A stretch of DNA of 64,000 nt. It comes from CAVQZA01 sp963718355 (lineage in GTDB: Bacteria; Actinomycetota; Thermoleophilia; Gaiellales; Gaiellaceae). The stretch is from assembly GCA_963718355.1 (NCBI GenBank), contig CAVQZA010000009.1, forward strand, positions 1 through 64,000. The letters are read 5' to 3'. A program made the position numbers and the translations under genes. Under the pieces are notes generated by a model, which saw only the letters and a program-made list of their open reading frames with translations, was not told where the DNA came from and did no database searches. Below are positions 25,502 to 33,466 of the stretch, piece by piece. Each line of letters begins with the position of its first letter. The stretch's first letter is position 1.

Positions 25502-26431
25502 ATGGCGAGTGTGACGCGCGTCGACAGTTCGAAGGCCGGACCGCCGAGCGGCAGGATGATGTCGCACGGCGAAGCGTTCGCCCCCTTGTTCGAGGCAGCC
25601 CCAGAGCCACCAAGTGGACGCATCCGCCACTTGTCCGAAGCACGAAGCGCGCTGCGTATCCCGACCTCAGCCGCACCCGAAGTGCTGAAAGCCTGGGGAA
25701 CCCCTCAAGACTTCCAGCTCATAGCAACGCCGGTCAACGACCCAGCCCAGCCCAACCTCCTCGCCGAATTCGCCGCACTCACGATCGTGCGTCGCCAGGG
25801 CCGCCGCCTCATCCAAGGTCGCGCCGGGGTACGCCTGTCCAAGAACCGGATCGGCAACGTCCTCTGGGTCACCTACGGCTCCGCCGTACAAACCACAGAC
25901 GGAACACTCGTGCTCGGCTCACTCGGAATCGGCCCCGCCTTCACCGAACAACTCAGCCGAAACAGCGACGAGATCGCCCGCGGGATCACCGCCGAACTCC
26001 TCCGCCTCCAAAGCCCCGCCAGCCTCCTCAGCGAAACCGTCGAATACCTCCAACGACACCACCACTGGAACCAACTCCTAGCCACCGGGAACAAGCAGCC
26101 CATCCCAAAAGCGCAGCAAGACACACTGAGTCGCCTCAACCAGGCCCGACCCAAATACTCACGTGTCACCGACGAACAACTCGCCGACCTCGCAAAGCGC
26201 TACATCGTCCGTGCACCTCTACGGCGACGCCACCCCCTCCCCCAACTCGCCAGCGAGTTCGGCATCACCCGCGAACAAGCAAAAGACAGGATCTACAAAG
26301 CCCGGAAACTGAAGTACCTCCAAGGCGGACGACAAGGCCGCGCCGGCGCCGAACCCGGACCACGCCTACGAGGCTGGCAACCCCCCGAAATCACCACACA
26401 AGGCGACGCCACCACATCGCAAGACGTGTAG
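25502..26431 (+). CDS. HTH protein at the right end of an integrated island (full copy)
   Basis: The 309-residue protein has an unidentified N-terminal two thirds (LTIVRRQGRRLIQGRAGVRL, then VLWVTYGSAVQTTDGTLVLG). The C-terminal end has the sequence TDEQLADLAKRYIV, then LASEFGITREQAKDRIYKAR followed by KLKYLQGG. That last part has the form of a small DNA-binding helix-turn-helix widespread in actinobacterial mobile elements. A second copy at 39,806-40,453 lacks the first third. In both places a tRNA-Sec 3' fragment follows 120 bases after the stop, so the protein is likely tied to element ends, perhaps as an excision or transfer regulator. Confidence 0.7.
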   Translation: MASVTRVDSSKAGPPSGRMMSHGEAFAPLFEAAPEPPSGRIRHLSEARSALRIPTSAAPEVLKAWGTPQDFQLIATPVNDPAQPNLLAEFAALTIVRRQGRRLIQGRAGVRLSKNRIGNVLWVTYGSAVQTTDGTLVLGSLGIGPAFTEQLSRNSDEIARGITAELLRLQSPASLLSETVEYLQRHHHWNQLLATGNKQPIPKAQQDTLSRLNQARPKYSRVTDEQLADLAKRYIVRAPLRRRHPLPQLASEFGITREQAKDRIYKARKLKYLQGGRQGRAGAEPGPRLRGWQPPEITTQGDATTSQDV

Positions 26432-26550
26432 ACCGCAGCCTTTTTAGGCACTGCCAAAACTGCCACGACAGTCGCGCACTCGGATCGCGCACGGCCTCCG
26501 ACGACAGCAAAGAGGCTGCACGTCCGCCACTACTCGTCGAGCTCGCGGAT
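26432..26550 (+). promoter_or_regulatory. Conserved noncoding arm region before att copy 1
   Basis: The first 60 bases after the HTH stop are identical to those after the second copy. They contain CTGCCAAAACTGCCA, a tandem CTGCCA, then CGACAGTCGCG. Repeats of this kind next to a crossover site resemble integrase arm-type or excisionase sites. The role is inferred from position. Confidence 0.35.
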
Positions 26551-26615
26551 GGTCTTCAAAACCGGTGAGGTCGTGTAACCCACGGCTGGGTAGGTTCGAC
26601 TCCTGCGCCGCTCCG
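26551..26615 (+). tRNA. 3' half of a selenocysteine tRNA (att copy 1)
   Basis: GGTCTTCAAAACC forms the anticodon stem-loop with the UCA anticodon in a CTTCAAA loop. A long variable arm follows (GTCGTG pairing with CACGGC), then a T arm with GGTTCGACTCC, and an eight-base acceptor strand ending CGCCGCTCC plus discriminator G. These are tRNA-Sec features. The 5' acceptor and D arm (a GGAGCGGC start) are absent upstream, so this is a fragment, not a gene. It is identical to 40,573-40,637 and marks an integration junction in selC. Confidence 0.85.
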
Positions 26616-26712
26616 TTCAAGAGTACTTCCTGCTAATCCGCGTCTTATTGGAAGCGACTCTTTCCGGTCGTGGATGAGCGTCGGTCTGCGCAGAACTGGG
26701 CGTTAGCGGCTG

Positions 26713-27969
26713 GTGGCGGATCCGGACCGTCGCGCAGACGATCGCGCATGCTTGATGAAGTGGAGCACCGGAGCTATGTGTGTCCTCGTGCCGAGCATCG
26801 CTTCGCAGGGCAGGAGCCAAGTCTGGTCGGCTCGCGACCGCAAGCCAATCCGCAAGACCTTCGCCTCCCTGTCGGACGCGAAAGCTTGGCGTCTAGAAAG
26901 CCGGGTCGCGCTCCGCAAACGAACGCTGCGGGCGCCAAGCACGATCCGGCTCAACGAGGCCGCCGAGGAATGGCTACAAGCGGCCGAAGCAGGCGTCATC
27001 CGAACCCGCTCAGGTGACCGCTACAAGCCCTCCGCCCTCCGCTCCTACCGACAGGCCCTCAACGGGCGAGTACTTCCAGAGCTCGGCCGACTAAGGCTGA
27101 CCGCTCTCAGCCAGAACATGCTCCAAGACTTCGCCGACCAACGGGCAGCCGAAGGAGCCGCACCAAGCACAATCAGGAACACAATCCTCCCATTACGTGC
27201 CATCTACCGACGCGCGACCGCACGCGGCGAAATCGCGGTCAACCCAACCCTCAAACTCACCCTGCCCACAGTCCGAGGCCGCCGCGAACGCATCACACCA
27301 CCAAGCGAAGCCAAAGCACTCATCGATGCGACACCAATAAGCGACCGGGCGCTCTGGGCAACAGCGTTCTACGCCGGCCTACGCCGCGGCGAACTCCAAG
27401 CACTCCAATGGTCCGACGTCGACCTCGAGCAGCACCTCATCCACGTCAAGCACTCCTGGGACCACAAGGCAGGACTGATCGAACCCAAGAGCCGCTCGGG
27501 CAAACGCCGCGTCCCCATCACCACTGGACTCCGCCACCAACTCCTCGCCCACCGACTCCAACAAGGACACGGCGGCCACGGCTACCTCTTCACAAACCAA
27601 CACGGAAACCCCTTCGACCCCGTCACCATCCACAACCGCGCCCGCAAAGCCTGGAAAACCGCCAACCTCAACCCCATCACCCTCCACGACTGCCGCCACG
27701 CCTACGCAACCTTCGCGATCGCAGCAGGCATCAACGCCAAAGCACTCAGCACCTACATGGGACACTCAACCATCACCATCACCCTCGACCGCTACGGACA
27801 CCTCCTCCCAGGCAACGAACAACACGCCGCACAACTCCTCGACAAACTCCTCGACCCCCAACTTCCCACCACCCCTTTGCCACCGCCCCTAGACCGGGGG
27901 GTTAGCGGGCGAGAAAGGGTGGCCAAAGCGGTAACCATTAGCGCGAGGTCGGCCGGTCAGGGTCGTTAG
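26713..27969 (+). CDS. Tyrosine-recombinase integrase
   Basis: The 418-residue protein shows the three parts of phage-type integrases. First is an AP2-like N-terminus (QVWSARDRKPIRKTFASLSD), then a SAM-like core-binding domain (FADQRAAEGAAPSTIRNTIL). The catalytic domain has the first Arg in AFYAGLRRGELQALQWSDVD, the H-x-x-R in LHDCRHAYATFAIAAGI, and GHSTITITLDRYGHLLPG with the final His and the nucleophile Tyr. All catalytic residues are present and the frame is intact. It lies just inside att copy 1. The start codon (GTG 26,713) is tentative; ATG 26,776 is another choice. Confidence 0.92.
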   Translation: MADPDRRADDRACLMKWSTGAMCVLVPSIASQGRSQVWSARDRKPIRKTFASLSDAKAWRLESRVALRKRTLRAPSTIRLNEAAEEWLQAAEAGVIRTRSGDRYKPSALRSYRQALNGRVLPELGRLRLTALSQNMLQDFADQRAAEGAAPSTIRNTILPLRAIYRRATARGEIAVNPTLKLTLPTVRGRRERITPPSEAKALIDATPISDRALWATAFYAGLRRGELQALQWSDVDLEQHLIHVKHSWDHKAGLIEPKSRSGKRRVPITTGLRHQLLAHRLQQGHGGHGYLFTNQHGNPFDPVTIHNRARKAWKTANLNPITLHDCRHAYATFAIAAGINAKALSTYMGHSTITITLDRYGHLLPGNEQHAAQLLDKLLDPQLPTTPLPPPLDRGVSGRERVAKAVTISARSAGQGR

Positions 27970-28010
27970 GAAGCAAGTCCTCGTGAGGTACGCCGGGATA
28001 CGATCCGCAC

Positions 28011-28625
28011 GTGGAGTTTCGTGCGATCCTTGCGAAGCGGCGCATGCATCGAGCCTTCGTGCCGAACGACCCGATCTCGGAGGAGCAGATCGAGCGGATC
28101 GTCGGTGTGATCCGCCGCGCGCCATCGGGTGGGTTCAGCCAAGGCGGGAGCATCGTCGTCGTAACCGATGAGGCCAAACGTCGTGCGATCGCTGATGCGT
28201 TCGAAGAAGGGAACGAGCACTACCGGAACGCGGGGCGGAGTTACATCGCCGACGCGCCCGTTCATCTCGTCATCTCCGCGAACGAGAGCCTCTACCACGA
28301 GCGCTACAACCAGCCCGACAAGCTGAGCGCGAGCGGTGGCGTCGAAATCACCTGGCCGGTGCCGTATTGGTTCGTCGATGCCGGAGCCTTGATGATGCTC
28401 GTACTCGCCGCCGCGATCGACGAGGGACTCGCGAGCGCGTTCATCGGCCACCCAGAGCAGAAACGGATCTTCGACGAGCTACTCGGGCTGCCCGCGGAGG
28501 TCATCCCAATCGGCCTTGCGCTAGTCGGCAAGCCTGCACCCGATCCGCTCGCTGACCAGGGCACCTCGCGGAAGAAGGAAATGCGCCGCCCGTCCGACGA
28601 CCTAATCCACTGGCAGCACTGGTAG
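28011..28625 (+). CDS. Nitroreductase-family flavoprotein
   Basis: The 204-residue protein begins at GTG with EFRAILAKRRMHRAFVPNDP, followed by ERIVGVIRRAPSGGFSQGGS, the FMN-binding R-x-x-x-R-x-F and APS-x-x motifs of the nitroreductase fold. Later comes DAGALMMLVLAAAIDEGLAS and the closing VIPIGLALVGKPAPDPLAD. Such enzymes are NAD(P)H:FMN oxidoreductases that reduce nitro compounds, quinones or coenzyme F420-like substrates. The reading frame is intact and the gene stands alone. Confidence 0.85.
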   Translation: MEFRAILAKRRMHRAFVPNDPISEEQIERIVGVIRRAPSGGFSQGGSIVVVTDEAKRRAIADAFEEGNEHYRNAGRSYIADAPVHLVISANESLYHERYNQPDKLSASGGVEITWPVPYWFVDAGALMMLVLAAAIDEGLASAFIGHPEQKRIFDELLGLPAEVIPIGLALVGKPAPDPLADQGTSRKKEMRRPSDDLIHWQHW

Positions 28626-28774
28626 CCAATACATCCTCTCGCGCGGGGGTGGTCGAGTGATCGCTTCGTACGCGTAGGGCTTATCAGGCCAGAGCACGCT
28701 CGCCCAGGCCACGCGGTCTCCGCCGGCGAACACCGCGGCGGCTGCGGGCTGATCCACCGGTCGCTTCAAGGAAC

Positions 28775-29416
28775 TCAGCGGTCGGGCAGGTGCCAGCTCC
28801 AGATCTGGTTGCCCTGCGCGTCGAACGCTTCGAGGGTTGCGACGTCTGTGTAGTCACCTTCCGGGGAGGCGAAGACGTTGCTGGTGACGGGCACCGAGAC
28901 GACGATGTCGCCCGAGACGTCGAGGCCCTTGACCGTTGCGACACCATCCGCGGCATAGCCGTAGACGCCGTCGTACGGCGGGAAGGCCCAGACGGGAGTC
29001 GTCGGCGACGGGAAGACCCCGTCGAGGTCGCAGCTGATGCCGCCGCGGTTGCCATCCTTCTCTATCGCGAAGCAGTAATGCCCATCGGCGCGACGCGACG
29101 CCCAGAACGTGACACCGTTCACCGTGCCGAGCTCCTGCAGCGTCGATGGGAAGTCGAGGCCTGCCATCGCGTTGTTCATCGTCGAGTCTTGGGAGAGGTA
29201 GAGGCTGCTCGTCGGCTCCGGGGTTCCCTGGTTGGAGATCCCGAAGAAGTCGCCGAGCCTTCCGGCGAAGGCGACGGTCGGCACGGCAGCGACCGCCACG
29301 AGTGCGATCGCAAGCGTCGCCCGCCGCGAGTGCCACGACCTTCCTGCCGGCTCCCGCACCGGCTCGCCGCTCGGGACAGGGTTTGCCGCAGCAAGGCGGG
29401 CGATGACGTCGTTCAT
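28775..29416 (-). CDS. Single-pass membrane protein cotranscribed with the sigma factor (possible anti-sigma)
   Basis: The 213-residue protein starts MNDVIARLAAANPVPSGEPV, a cytoplasmic segment of about 35 residues. It has one transmembrane helix (ATLAIALVAVAAVPTVAFAG) and an extracytoplasmic domain of about 160 residues with two Cys (GHYCFAIEK, GGISCDLDG). Its ATG overlaps the sigma factor stop as ATGA. Order and topology match anti-sigma factors, although the short N-terminus lacks a zinc-type HxxxCxxC motif. The domain GVYGYAADGVATVKGLDV is beta-rich. Function is inference from context. Confidence 0.6.
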   Translation of the reverse strand: MNDVIARLAAANPVPSGEPVREPAGRSWHSRRATLAIALVAVAAVPTVAFAGRLGDFFGISNQGTPEPTSSLYLSQDSTMNNAMAGLDFPSTLQELGTVNGVTFWASRRADGHYCFAIEKDGNRGGISCDLDGVFPSPTTPVWAFPPYDGVYGYAADGVATVKGLDVSGDIVVSVPVTSNVFASPEGDYTDVATLEAFDAQGNQIWSWHLPDR

Positions 29417-29895
29417 CGTGTCACTCCTTTCGGTTCGAGTTGAAACGACGCGGAGCCGTCGAGCTTGGCAGCGAGCCTGGACTTCGCCCGGTGATATCGC
29501 ACTCGCGCTGCGACGGCGGAGCAGCCAAGCGCCTCTGCCGAGGCGCGGAGCGTGAGCCCCTCCCACGCGACGAGCCGGAGCACTTCACGGTCGCGCTCGC
29601 TCAGCTCTGCAAATGCGGCCGCCAGGATCGAGTCGCCGACCGGGACTGGATCGAAGGCGACCGAGGCCTCCGCCGGCGCAGTCCGCGCACGGCGACGCCG
29701 CTCGTTCGCGAGGGTCTTCCGCGCGACGCCGTACAACCACGGCAGCGGGTCCGCAGGCACCTCGTCGATCCGCCGCAGACAGACGACGAACACGTCCGCC
29801 ACGGCGTCGTCGACGAGGTCCTCAGATGCCCGACGACGCACATAGGCGCGCACCGCATCGCGGTGCTCCGAATAGATCTGCTCGAAATTCTGCAT
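29413..29895 (-). CDS. ECF-type RNA polymerase sigma factor
   Basis: The 160-residue protein has region 2 (FEQIYSEHRDAVRAYVRRRA, then VDDAVADVFVVCLRRIDEVP, then WLYGVARKTLANERRRRAR) and region 4 (AAFAELSERDREVLRLVAWE, then LTLRASAEALGCSAVAARVR). No region 1 or 3 is present, as usual for ECF factors. It directs polymerase to its own regulon, normally held by a coexpressed anti-sigma. The next gene, overlapping by four bases, is the candidate. A perfect inverted repeat lies 57 bases upstream. Confidence 0.9.
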   Translation of the reverse strand: MQNFEQIYSEHRDAVRAYVRRRASEDLVDDAVADVFVVCLRRIDEVPADPLPWLYGVARKTLANERRRRARTAPAEASVAFDPVPVGDSILAAAFAELSERDREVLRLVAWEGLTLRASAEALGCSAVAARVRYHRAKSRLAAKLDGSASFQLEPKGVTR

Positions 29896-29951
29896 CTCAC
29901 ACTGCCTATGTCGCGGCGAAGCGAAGCGTTACAGCAGTGCAGCCTCCGACG

Positions 29952-29966
29952 TCACCTCAGGTGACA
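29952..29966. promoter_or_regulatory. Perfect inverted repeat upstream of the sigma factor gene
   Basis: GTCACCT and AGGTGAC flank one base, giving GTCACCTCAGGTGAC. It lies 57 bases before the sigma factor start on the minus strand and could be a repressor site or part of the promoter. GGTGACATTCCTGA, which includes its right arm, recurs at 30,335-30,348 without the left arm. Confidence 0.45.
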
Positions 29967-30435
29967 TTCCTGAACGCTGGGGCAGACGACGGTGGCGACG
30001 CCACGGGGCCGCAGTCGAGACGCGATAGGCGCATGTCGCCCGTAAGCCGAGCGCCTCGTCGCCAAACCCGACAGGAACTGCGCCGCTACGAAGTCACTAC
30101 CTGCGGAGGCGCATGCGACGCCAGAGCGATGCGATACCCCGAACAAGCACTATCAGAATGACCATCAGCAGCACGAATGCTGCGAGATAGATGAGAACGT
30201 ATCTCGCGCCCCCGGTGCCCTGAAAAAGGGACCACGTATTTCATGTCCGGCTGGCCAAGTCTCGAGTGTATGCCTCGAAGTCCGCGGCGATCCCCTCGGT
30301 CCCTAACGGAGCGTCCAGGCGCCGGCGTCGCTCGGGTGACATTCCTGATCACCGGAGCAGGCGGCGTCGGCCTCATCGTGCAAAAGGTCGGGACGCTGAG
30401 CACCCGCCGGTCCGAGGTCGCAAGCTTGGCCCTAT
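29967..30435. other. Gene-poor stretch in the island
   Basis: No frame with recognisable protein features is seen on either strand. A 14-base word GGTGACATTCCTGA at 29,961 recurs at 30,335, which may reflect an old duplication. Scattered hydrophobic fragments such as FLITGAGGVGLI do not extend into a domain. Confidence 0.4.
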
Positions 30436-30847
30436 TCAGCTCGATCGGCGCAGCGCGAACCAGTGCACCCATGCCTCTTGTTCGGCCGTCTCGACCGCAC
30501 CGGCCTGGTAGTTGCCCCTGAACCACGCGACCGCTTCGTCACCGGGCACCCCGGCTAGAACTGCCATACACGCCAGAACAGTGCCGGTACGTCCTAGTCC
30601 TACTCAGCAGCCCGTTTCGACGATTTCGCCTGCCCTGGCGATCCGGACAGCAGTCTCCTGAGTGCAGCCACGAGCACGAAGCTCGATCGCTCGATGAAGG
30701 TCAACGTCGGGATGTGCTGCGAGGAGGCTCGAGGCCTCAGGGCCGTAACCCGCACGGAGGAGTTGCTCCAAGCGCCATACGAAGATCTGACCTCGCTCGA
30801 TCAGCGTGGAGTCATGAGAATCGTTCGGGCTGTTGATCTCTGCTCAC
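30436..30847 (-). pseudogene. Tyrosine-phosphatase-like remnant with in-frame UGA next to the catalytic Cys
   Basis: One minus-strand frame reads FVWRLEQLLRAGYGPEASSL, then DVDLHRAIELRARGCTQETA, a short module common in actinobacterial small proteins. It then gives GEIVETGC, a UGA at 30,604-30,606, then VGLGRTGTVLACMAVLAGVP and AWVHWFALRRSS. The C-x5-R loop of a protein tyrosine phosphatase is complete except that the residue after Cys is a stop codon. An apparent start (GTG 30,847 behind AAGGAGAA) is one frame away. A CGA to TGA nonsense change in a dying gene is the simplest reading. Confidence 0.5.
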
Positions 30848-30873
30848 CCGTTCTCCTTGGCCGAAAGGAGTTT

Positions 30874-30904
30874 GGGTTGGACCCCGCCGCCCAGGGCCCA
30901 ACCC
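30874..30904. terminator. Stem-loop with T-rich flank
   Basis: GGGTTGG at 30,874-30,880 pairs with CCAACCC at 30,898-30,904 across 17 bases, and CTTTCCTTTTC follows on the plus strand. It sits just upstream of the phosphatase remnant on the minus strand, so it may instead be a leader structure. Confidence 0.35.
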
Positions 30905-31192
30905 GACTTTCCTTTTCGCCCTCGCGCCACATCGGGAGGGGCACATCGAGTTCTACGCCCGTCGCCCAAGTACACGGGTCACCCCTCGGGTGGTTCATCA
31001 GGCCGCTTCACTTAAGTTCCCGTTCGAGGGAGATCCGTGAAGATGCCCGCGGTGTCGGCGACACGAACCACAGCCGAGGAAGCACCACCACCCGCACACC
31101 GCTCGATCGCTAAGGAAAACCACCGATGTAGCTGGCGCTACGCGGGTGCATAGTGGCGAGGGGGTAATTTGATCGGACGGGAGGTTGCGATC
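30905..31192. other. Intergenic region before the delta-60 repeat gene
   Basis: No gene is supported here. The last bases hold GGGAGG at 31,179-31,184, the ribosome site used to choose GTG 31,193. Confidence 0.4.
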
Positions 31193-32515
31193 GTGCGATC
31201 GGCCAGACGAATCGGCGGCCTCCGTCTCGGTGTAGTCGTACCGTTGTGTGTGGTCTGCGCTTTCGTGCTCGTGGGGGTCGCGGGTGCGGCTGGCGGGGGG
31301 CTCGATCCGACGTTCGGTTCGGGTGGCAAGACGTTGACCGATCTCGGCGGAAGCCTTAAGGGGGTCGCGGCGATCGCGCTTCAGACAGACGGCGGCGTGG
31401 TGGCCATCGGTGGCGCGGGGATCGGGCAAAACGGGCCTACCGCCTTCGACTTCGCGGTGGCGCGGTACAAGGACGGAAAGCTCGATGCCAGCTTCGGAAG
31501 CGGCGGCAAGGTGGTCACTGATCTTGGCGGAATCGAGGTCGCCTCCAGCGTGGCGATTCAGCCGAACGGCAGAATCGTCGTCGCCGGTTGGCACAACGGC
31601 GGCACCCTTGCCGTCGTCCGCTACAAGACCGACGGCACGCACGACCCCACGTTCGGAAACGGCGGCGAGGTTCTAACCGACTTCGACGGGCCCAGCTTTC
31701 TCAACCCGACCGCGATGGCGATCCAACCCGACGGCAAGATCGTCGTCGTCGGCACGAGTGGCAGCAGCTTCGGGGCCGTCCGCTACAACCCAGACGGGAC
31801 GCTCGACACGAGCTTCGGTGGCGGCGGCATGGTCGCGGCCAACCTGCCCCACACCCCCGACTTTGCCTATTCGATGGCGCTCCAGCCGGACGGCAAGATC
31901 ATCGCAGCCGGCACCAGCGGGTTCACCGATGACTTCGCACTCGTCCGCTTCAACGCCGACGGCAGCATCGACACGAGCTTCGGAAGAGGCGGAACCGTCG
32001 AGACCTCCCAAGTCGACCCTGGTGGCTTCGGCGGCGTTTTCGGGGTGAAGGTCCAGGCGGACGGGAAGATCATCGCGGTCGGAGCCGGCGGTGCCGGCCC
32101 GCTCGGTTCTCTCGATTTCGCGCTCGTCCGTTACAACCCTGACGGCCGCCTGGACACGAGTTTCGGAACAAAAGGTAACGGCCAGGTCGACACCTTCTTC
32201 GACTTCCAGGCCCAGCCGTTCGCGCTCGCGATCCAGCCGAACGGAAAGATCGTCGTCGCAGGAAGCAAACTCGTGCCCTACGGAAACCCCGGACGCGGCA
32301 ACGGCGAAAACCACCACTTCGCCATCGCCCGCTACAACCCCAACGGAACACTCGACTCGACCTTCGGCATCCACGGCAAGCTTGTGACCGCGTTCGGCAA
32401 CTCAGACATCGCCAACGCCGTCGCCGTCCAGCCGAACGGCAAGATCATCGCCGCAGGCAGCAGCGACGCAACCGGCACCACCGACTTCGCGCTCGTCCGC
32501 TACCTCGGAGGCTGA
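31193..32515 (+). CDS. Secreted delta-60 repeat (beta-propeller-like) protein
   Basis: About 440 residues start at GTG 31,193 behind GGGAGG, with a signal peptide (LGVVVPLCVVCAFVLVGVAG). Seven or so repeats of about 55 residues follow, each with LDTSFGxGGxV, AxAxQPDGKIVVAG and FALVRYNPDG elements. These are delta-60 repeats, which fold as a propeller. No membrane anchor or catalytic site is visible. Such proteins are surface or secreted and often lineage-specific. Its end overlaps the convergent hydrolase gene by 16 bases. The codon use resembles its island neighbours. Confidence 0.85.
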   Translation: MRSARRIGGLRLGVVVPLCVVCAFVLVGVAGAAGGGLDPTFGSGGKTLTDLGGSLKGVAAIALQTDGGVVAIGGAGIGQNGPTAFDFAVARYKDGKLDASFGSGGKVVTDLGGIEVASSVAIQPNGRIVVAGWHNGGTLAVVRYKTDGTHDPTFGNGGEVLTDFDGPSFLNPTAMAIQPDGKIVVVGTSGSSFGAVRYNPDGTLDTSFGGGGMVAANLPHTPDFAYSMALQPDGKIIAAGTSGFTDDFALVRFNADGSIDTSFGRGGTVETSQVDPGGFGGVFGVKVQADGKIIAVGAGGAGPLGSLDFALVRYNPDGRLDTSFGTKGNGQVDTFFDFQAQPFALAIQPNGKIVVAGSKLVPYGNPGRGNGENHHFAIARYNPNGTLDSTFGIHGKLVTAFGNSDIANAVAVQPNGKIIAAGSSDATGTTDFALVRYLGG

Positions 32516-33264
32516 CCAACCGCGACGGCAGATCGTGGCGCGTTGAGGAAACGTGCCGTGACACTGAATAGCCGCCGCGGCTTCTCCCGCGGAAGGTTGT
32601 GCCCGGCGTCGCGCACGATGCATAGCTGCGAACCGGTGATCGCCCGATGCATTTCGGCGAGGTGATCGAGGCGGACTATGTCGCGGTCGCCCGCGACAAG
32701 CAGGGTTGGCGCCCTGATGGTCGCGAGTTGGTCGGCGGACAGGTCGGGTTCCCGCAACGCCATCTCTACTAGCTTGCGGCAGACGACCGGCCAGTGATCG
32801 GGGCCATCTGGGCTGAGGCGGGAGTACGCGGAGACGAACTCCGGCGGCCATGTCTCGGGGGTGACCTCGCCCAGCCAGGCGAGCATCTCGTCAGTTAGGC
32901 CGTCAACACGTGCGTTCGATCCGATCGCGACTACCCGTTCGACCAGATCGGGTCTGGCGATCGCGACGAGCAACGCGATGATGCCGCCGTCCGAGAAGCC
33001 GACAAGATGCGACGGCCCACGCTCGAACTGTTCCATCAGTGCAACCGTGTCTGCGGCCATCGCCGCATACGTCAGTGTGCCAGCAACATCGGGCGTCCGG
33101 CCATGGCCCCTCCGCTCCGCTTGAATCACATGGAACCGACTCGCCAACATCTCGACGAACACCGCGTTGCAGCCGATCCACTCGGTCGCACCATGCAAAT
33201 AGAAAAGCGTTTGGCCCGACCCGGCCTCTTCCACGTACGTCGGGATCCCCGCGAGCATCAGCAC
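32500..33264 (-). CDS. Alpha/beta-hydrolase
   Basis: The 254-residue protein has TLFYLHGATEWIGCNAVFVE with the oxyanion-hole HG motif, and AERRGHGRTPDVAG. The nucleophile elbow is HLVGFSDGGIIALLVA (G-x-S-x-G), the acid is in LLVAGDRDIVRLDH, and the catalytic His is in VRDAGHNLPREKPRRL. The triad is complete. Substrate cannot be read; esterases, lactonases and haloperoxidase-like enzymes share this pattern. It is a single intact gene converging on the delta-60 gene. Confidence 0.85.
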   Translation of the reverse strand: MLMLAGIPTYVEEAGSGQTLFYLHGATEWIGCNAVFVEMLASRFHVIQAERRGHGRTPDVAGTLTYAAMAADTVALMEQFERGPSHLVGFSDGGIIALLVAIARPDLVERVVAIGSNARVDGLTDEMLAWLGEVTPETWPPEFVSAYSRLSPDGPDHWPVVCRKLVEMALREPDLSADQLATIRAPTLLVAGDRDIVRLDHLAEMHRAITGSQLCIVRDAGHNLPREKPRRLFSVTARFLNAPRSAVAVGQPPR

Positions 33265-33466
33265 CCGCGTACTCTGACACGCACCGGCGATGGCCCTGGC
33301 AAGGGAACCGACTTGTCATCGTCTGCTGAGTCCCTGGTGTCCAAGCAGAGCCATCACTCTTGCGATTCGGGGGAAGCGAGCCGGACGCCGGCGTCAGACG
33401 GACGCGAGGGCGCGGATGCAGGTTCGAGTCCAGCCCCGTTCGCGAAGGCGCCGGCTTGCGAGCCAC

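Larger units (their letters stand above)
25773..26615 (+). repeat. Long duplicated segment, copy 1 (partner 39,790-40,637)
   Basis: From about 25,773 to 26,615 the DNA matches 39,790-40,637 at high identity: the HTH coding region, the following noncoding stretch, and the tRNA-Sec fragment. Identity ends exactly two bases beyond the tRNA 3' end in both. The left limit falls inside the HTH gene. Confidence 0.85.

Noticed and set aside
26551..26615. A complete tRNA-Sec gene
   Set aside because: The 5' acceptor strand and D arm are absent for at least 100 bases upstream in both copies, so only a fragment is claimed.
31193..32515. NHL or YVTN propeller
   Set aside because: The repeats follow the LDTSFG / QPDGKIVVAG delta-60 pattern rather than NHL or YVTN.
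33405..33440. tRNA-like T arm (GGTTCGAGTCC) near 33,421
   Set aside because: The stem has a mismatch and no acceptor, D or anticodon arm can be paired with upstream sequence. It is most likely chance.
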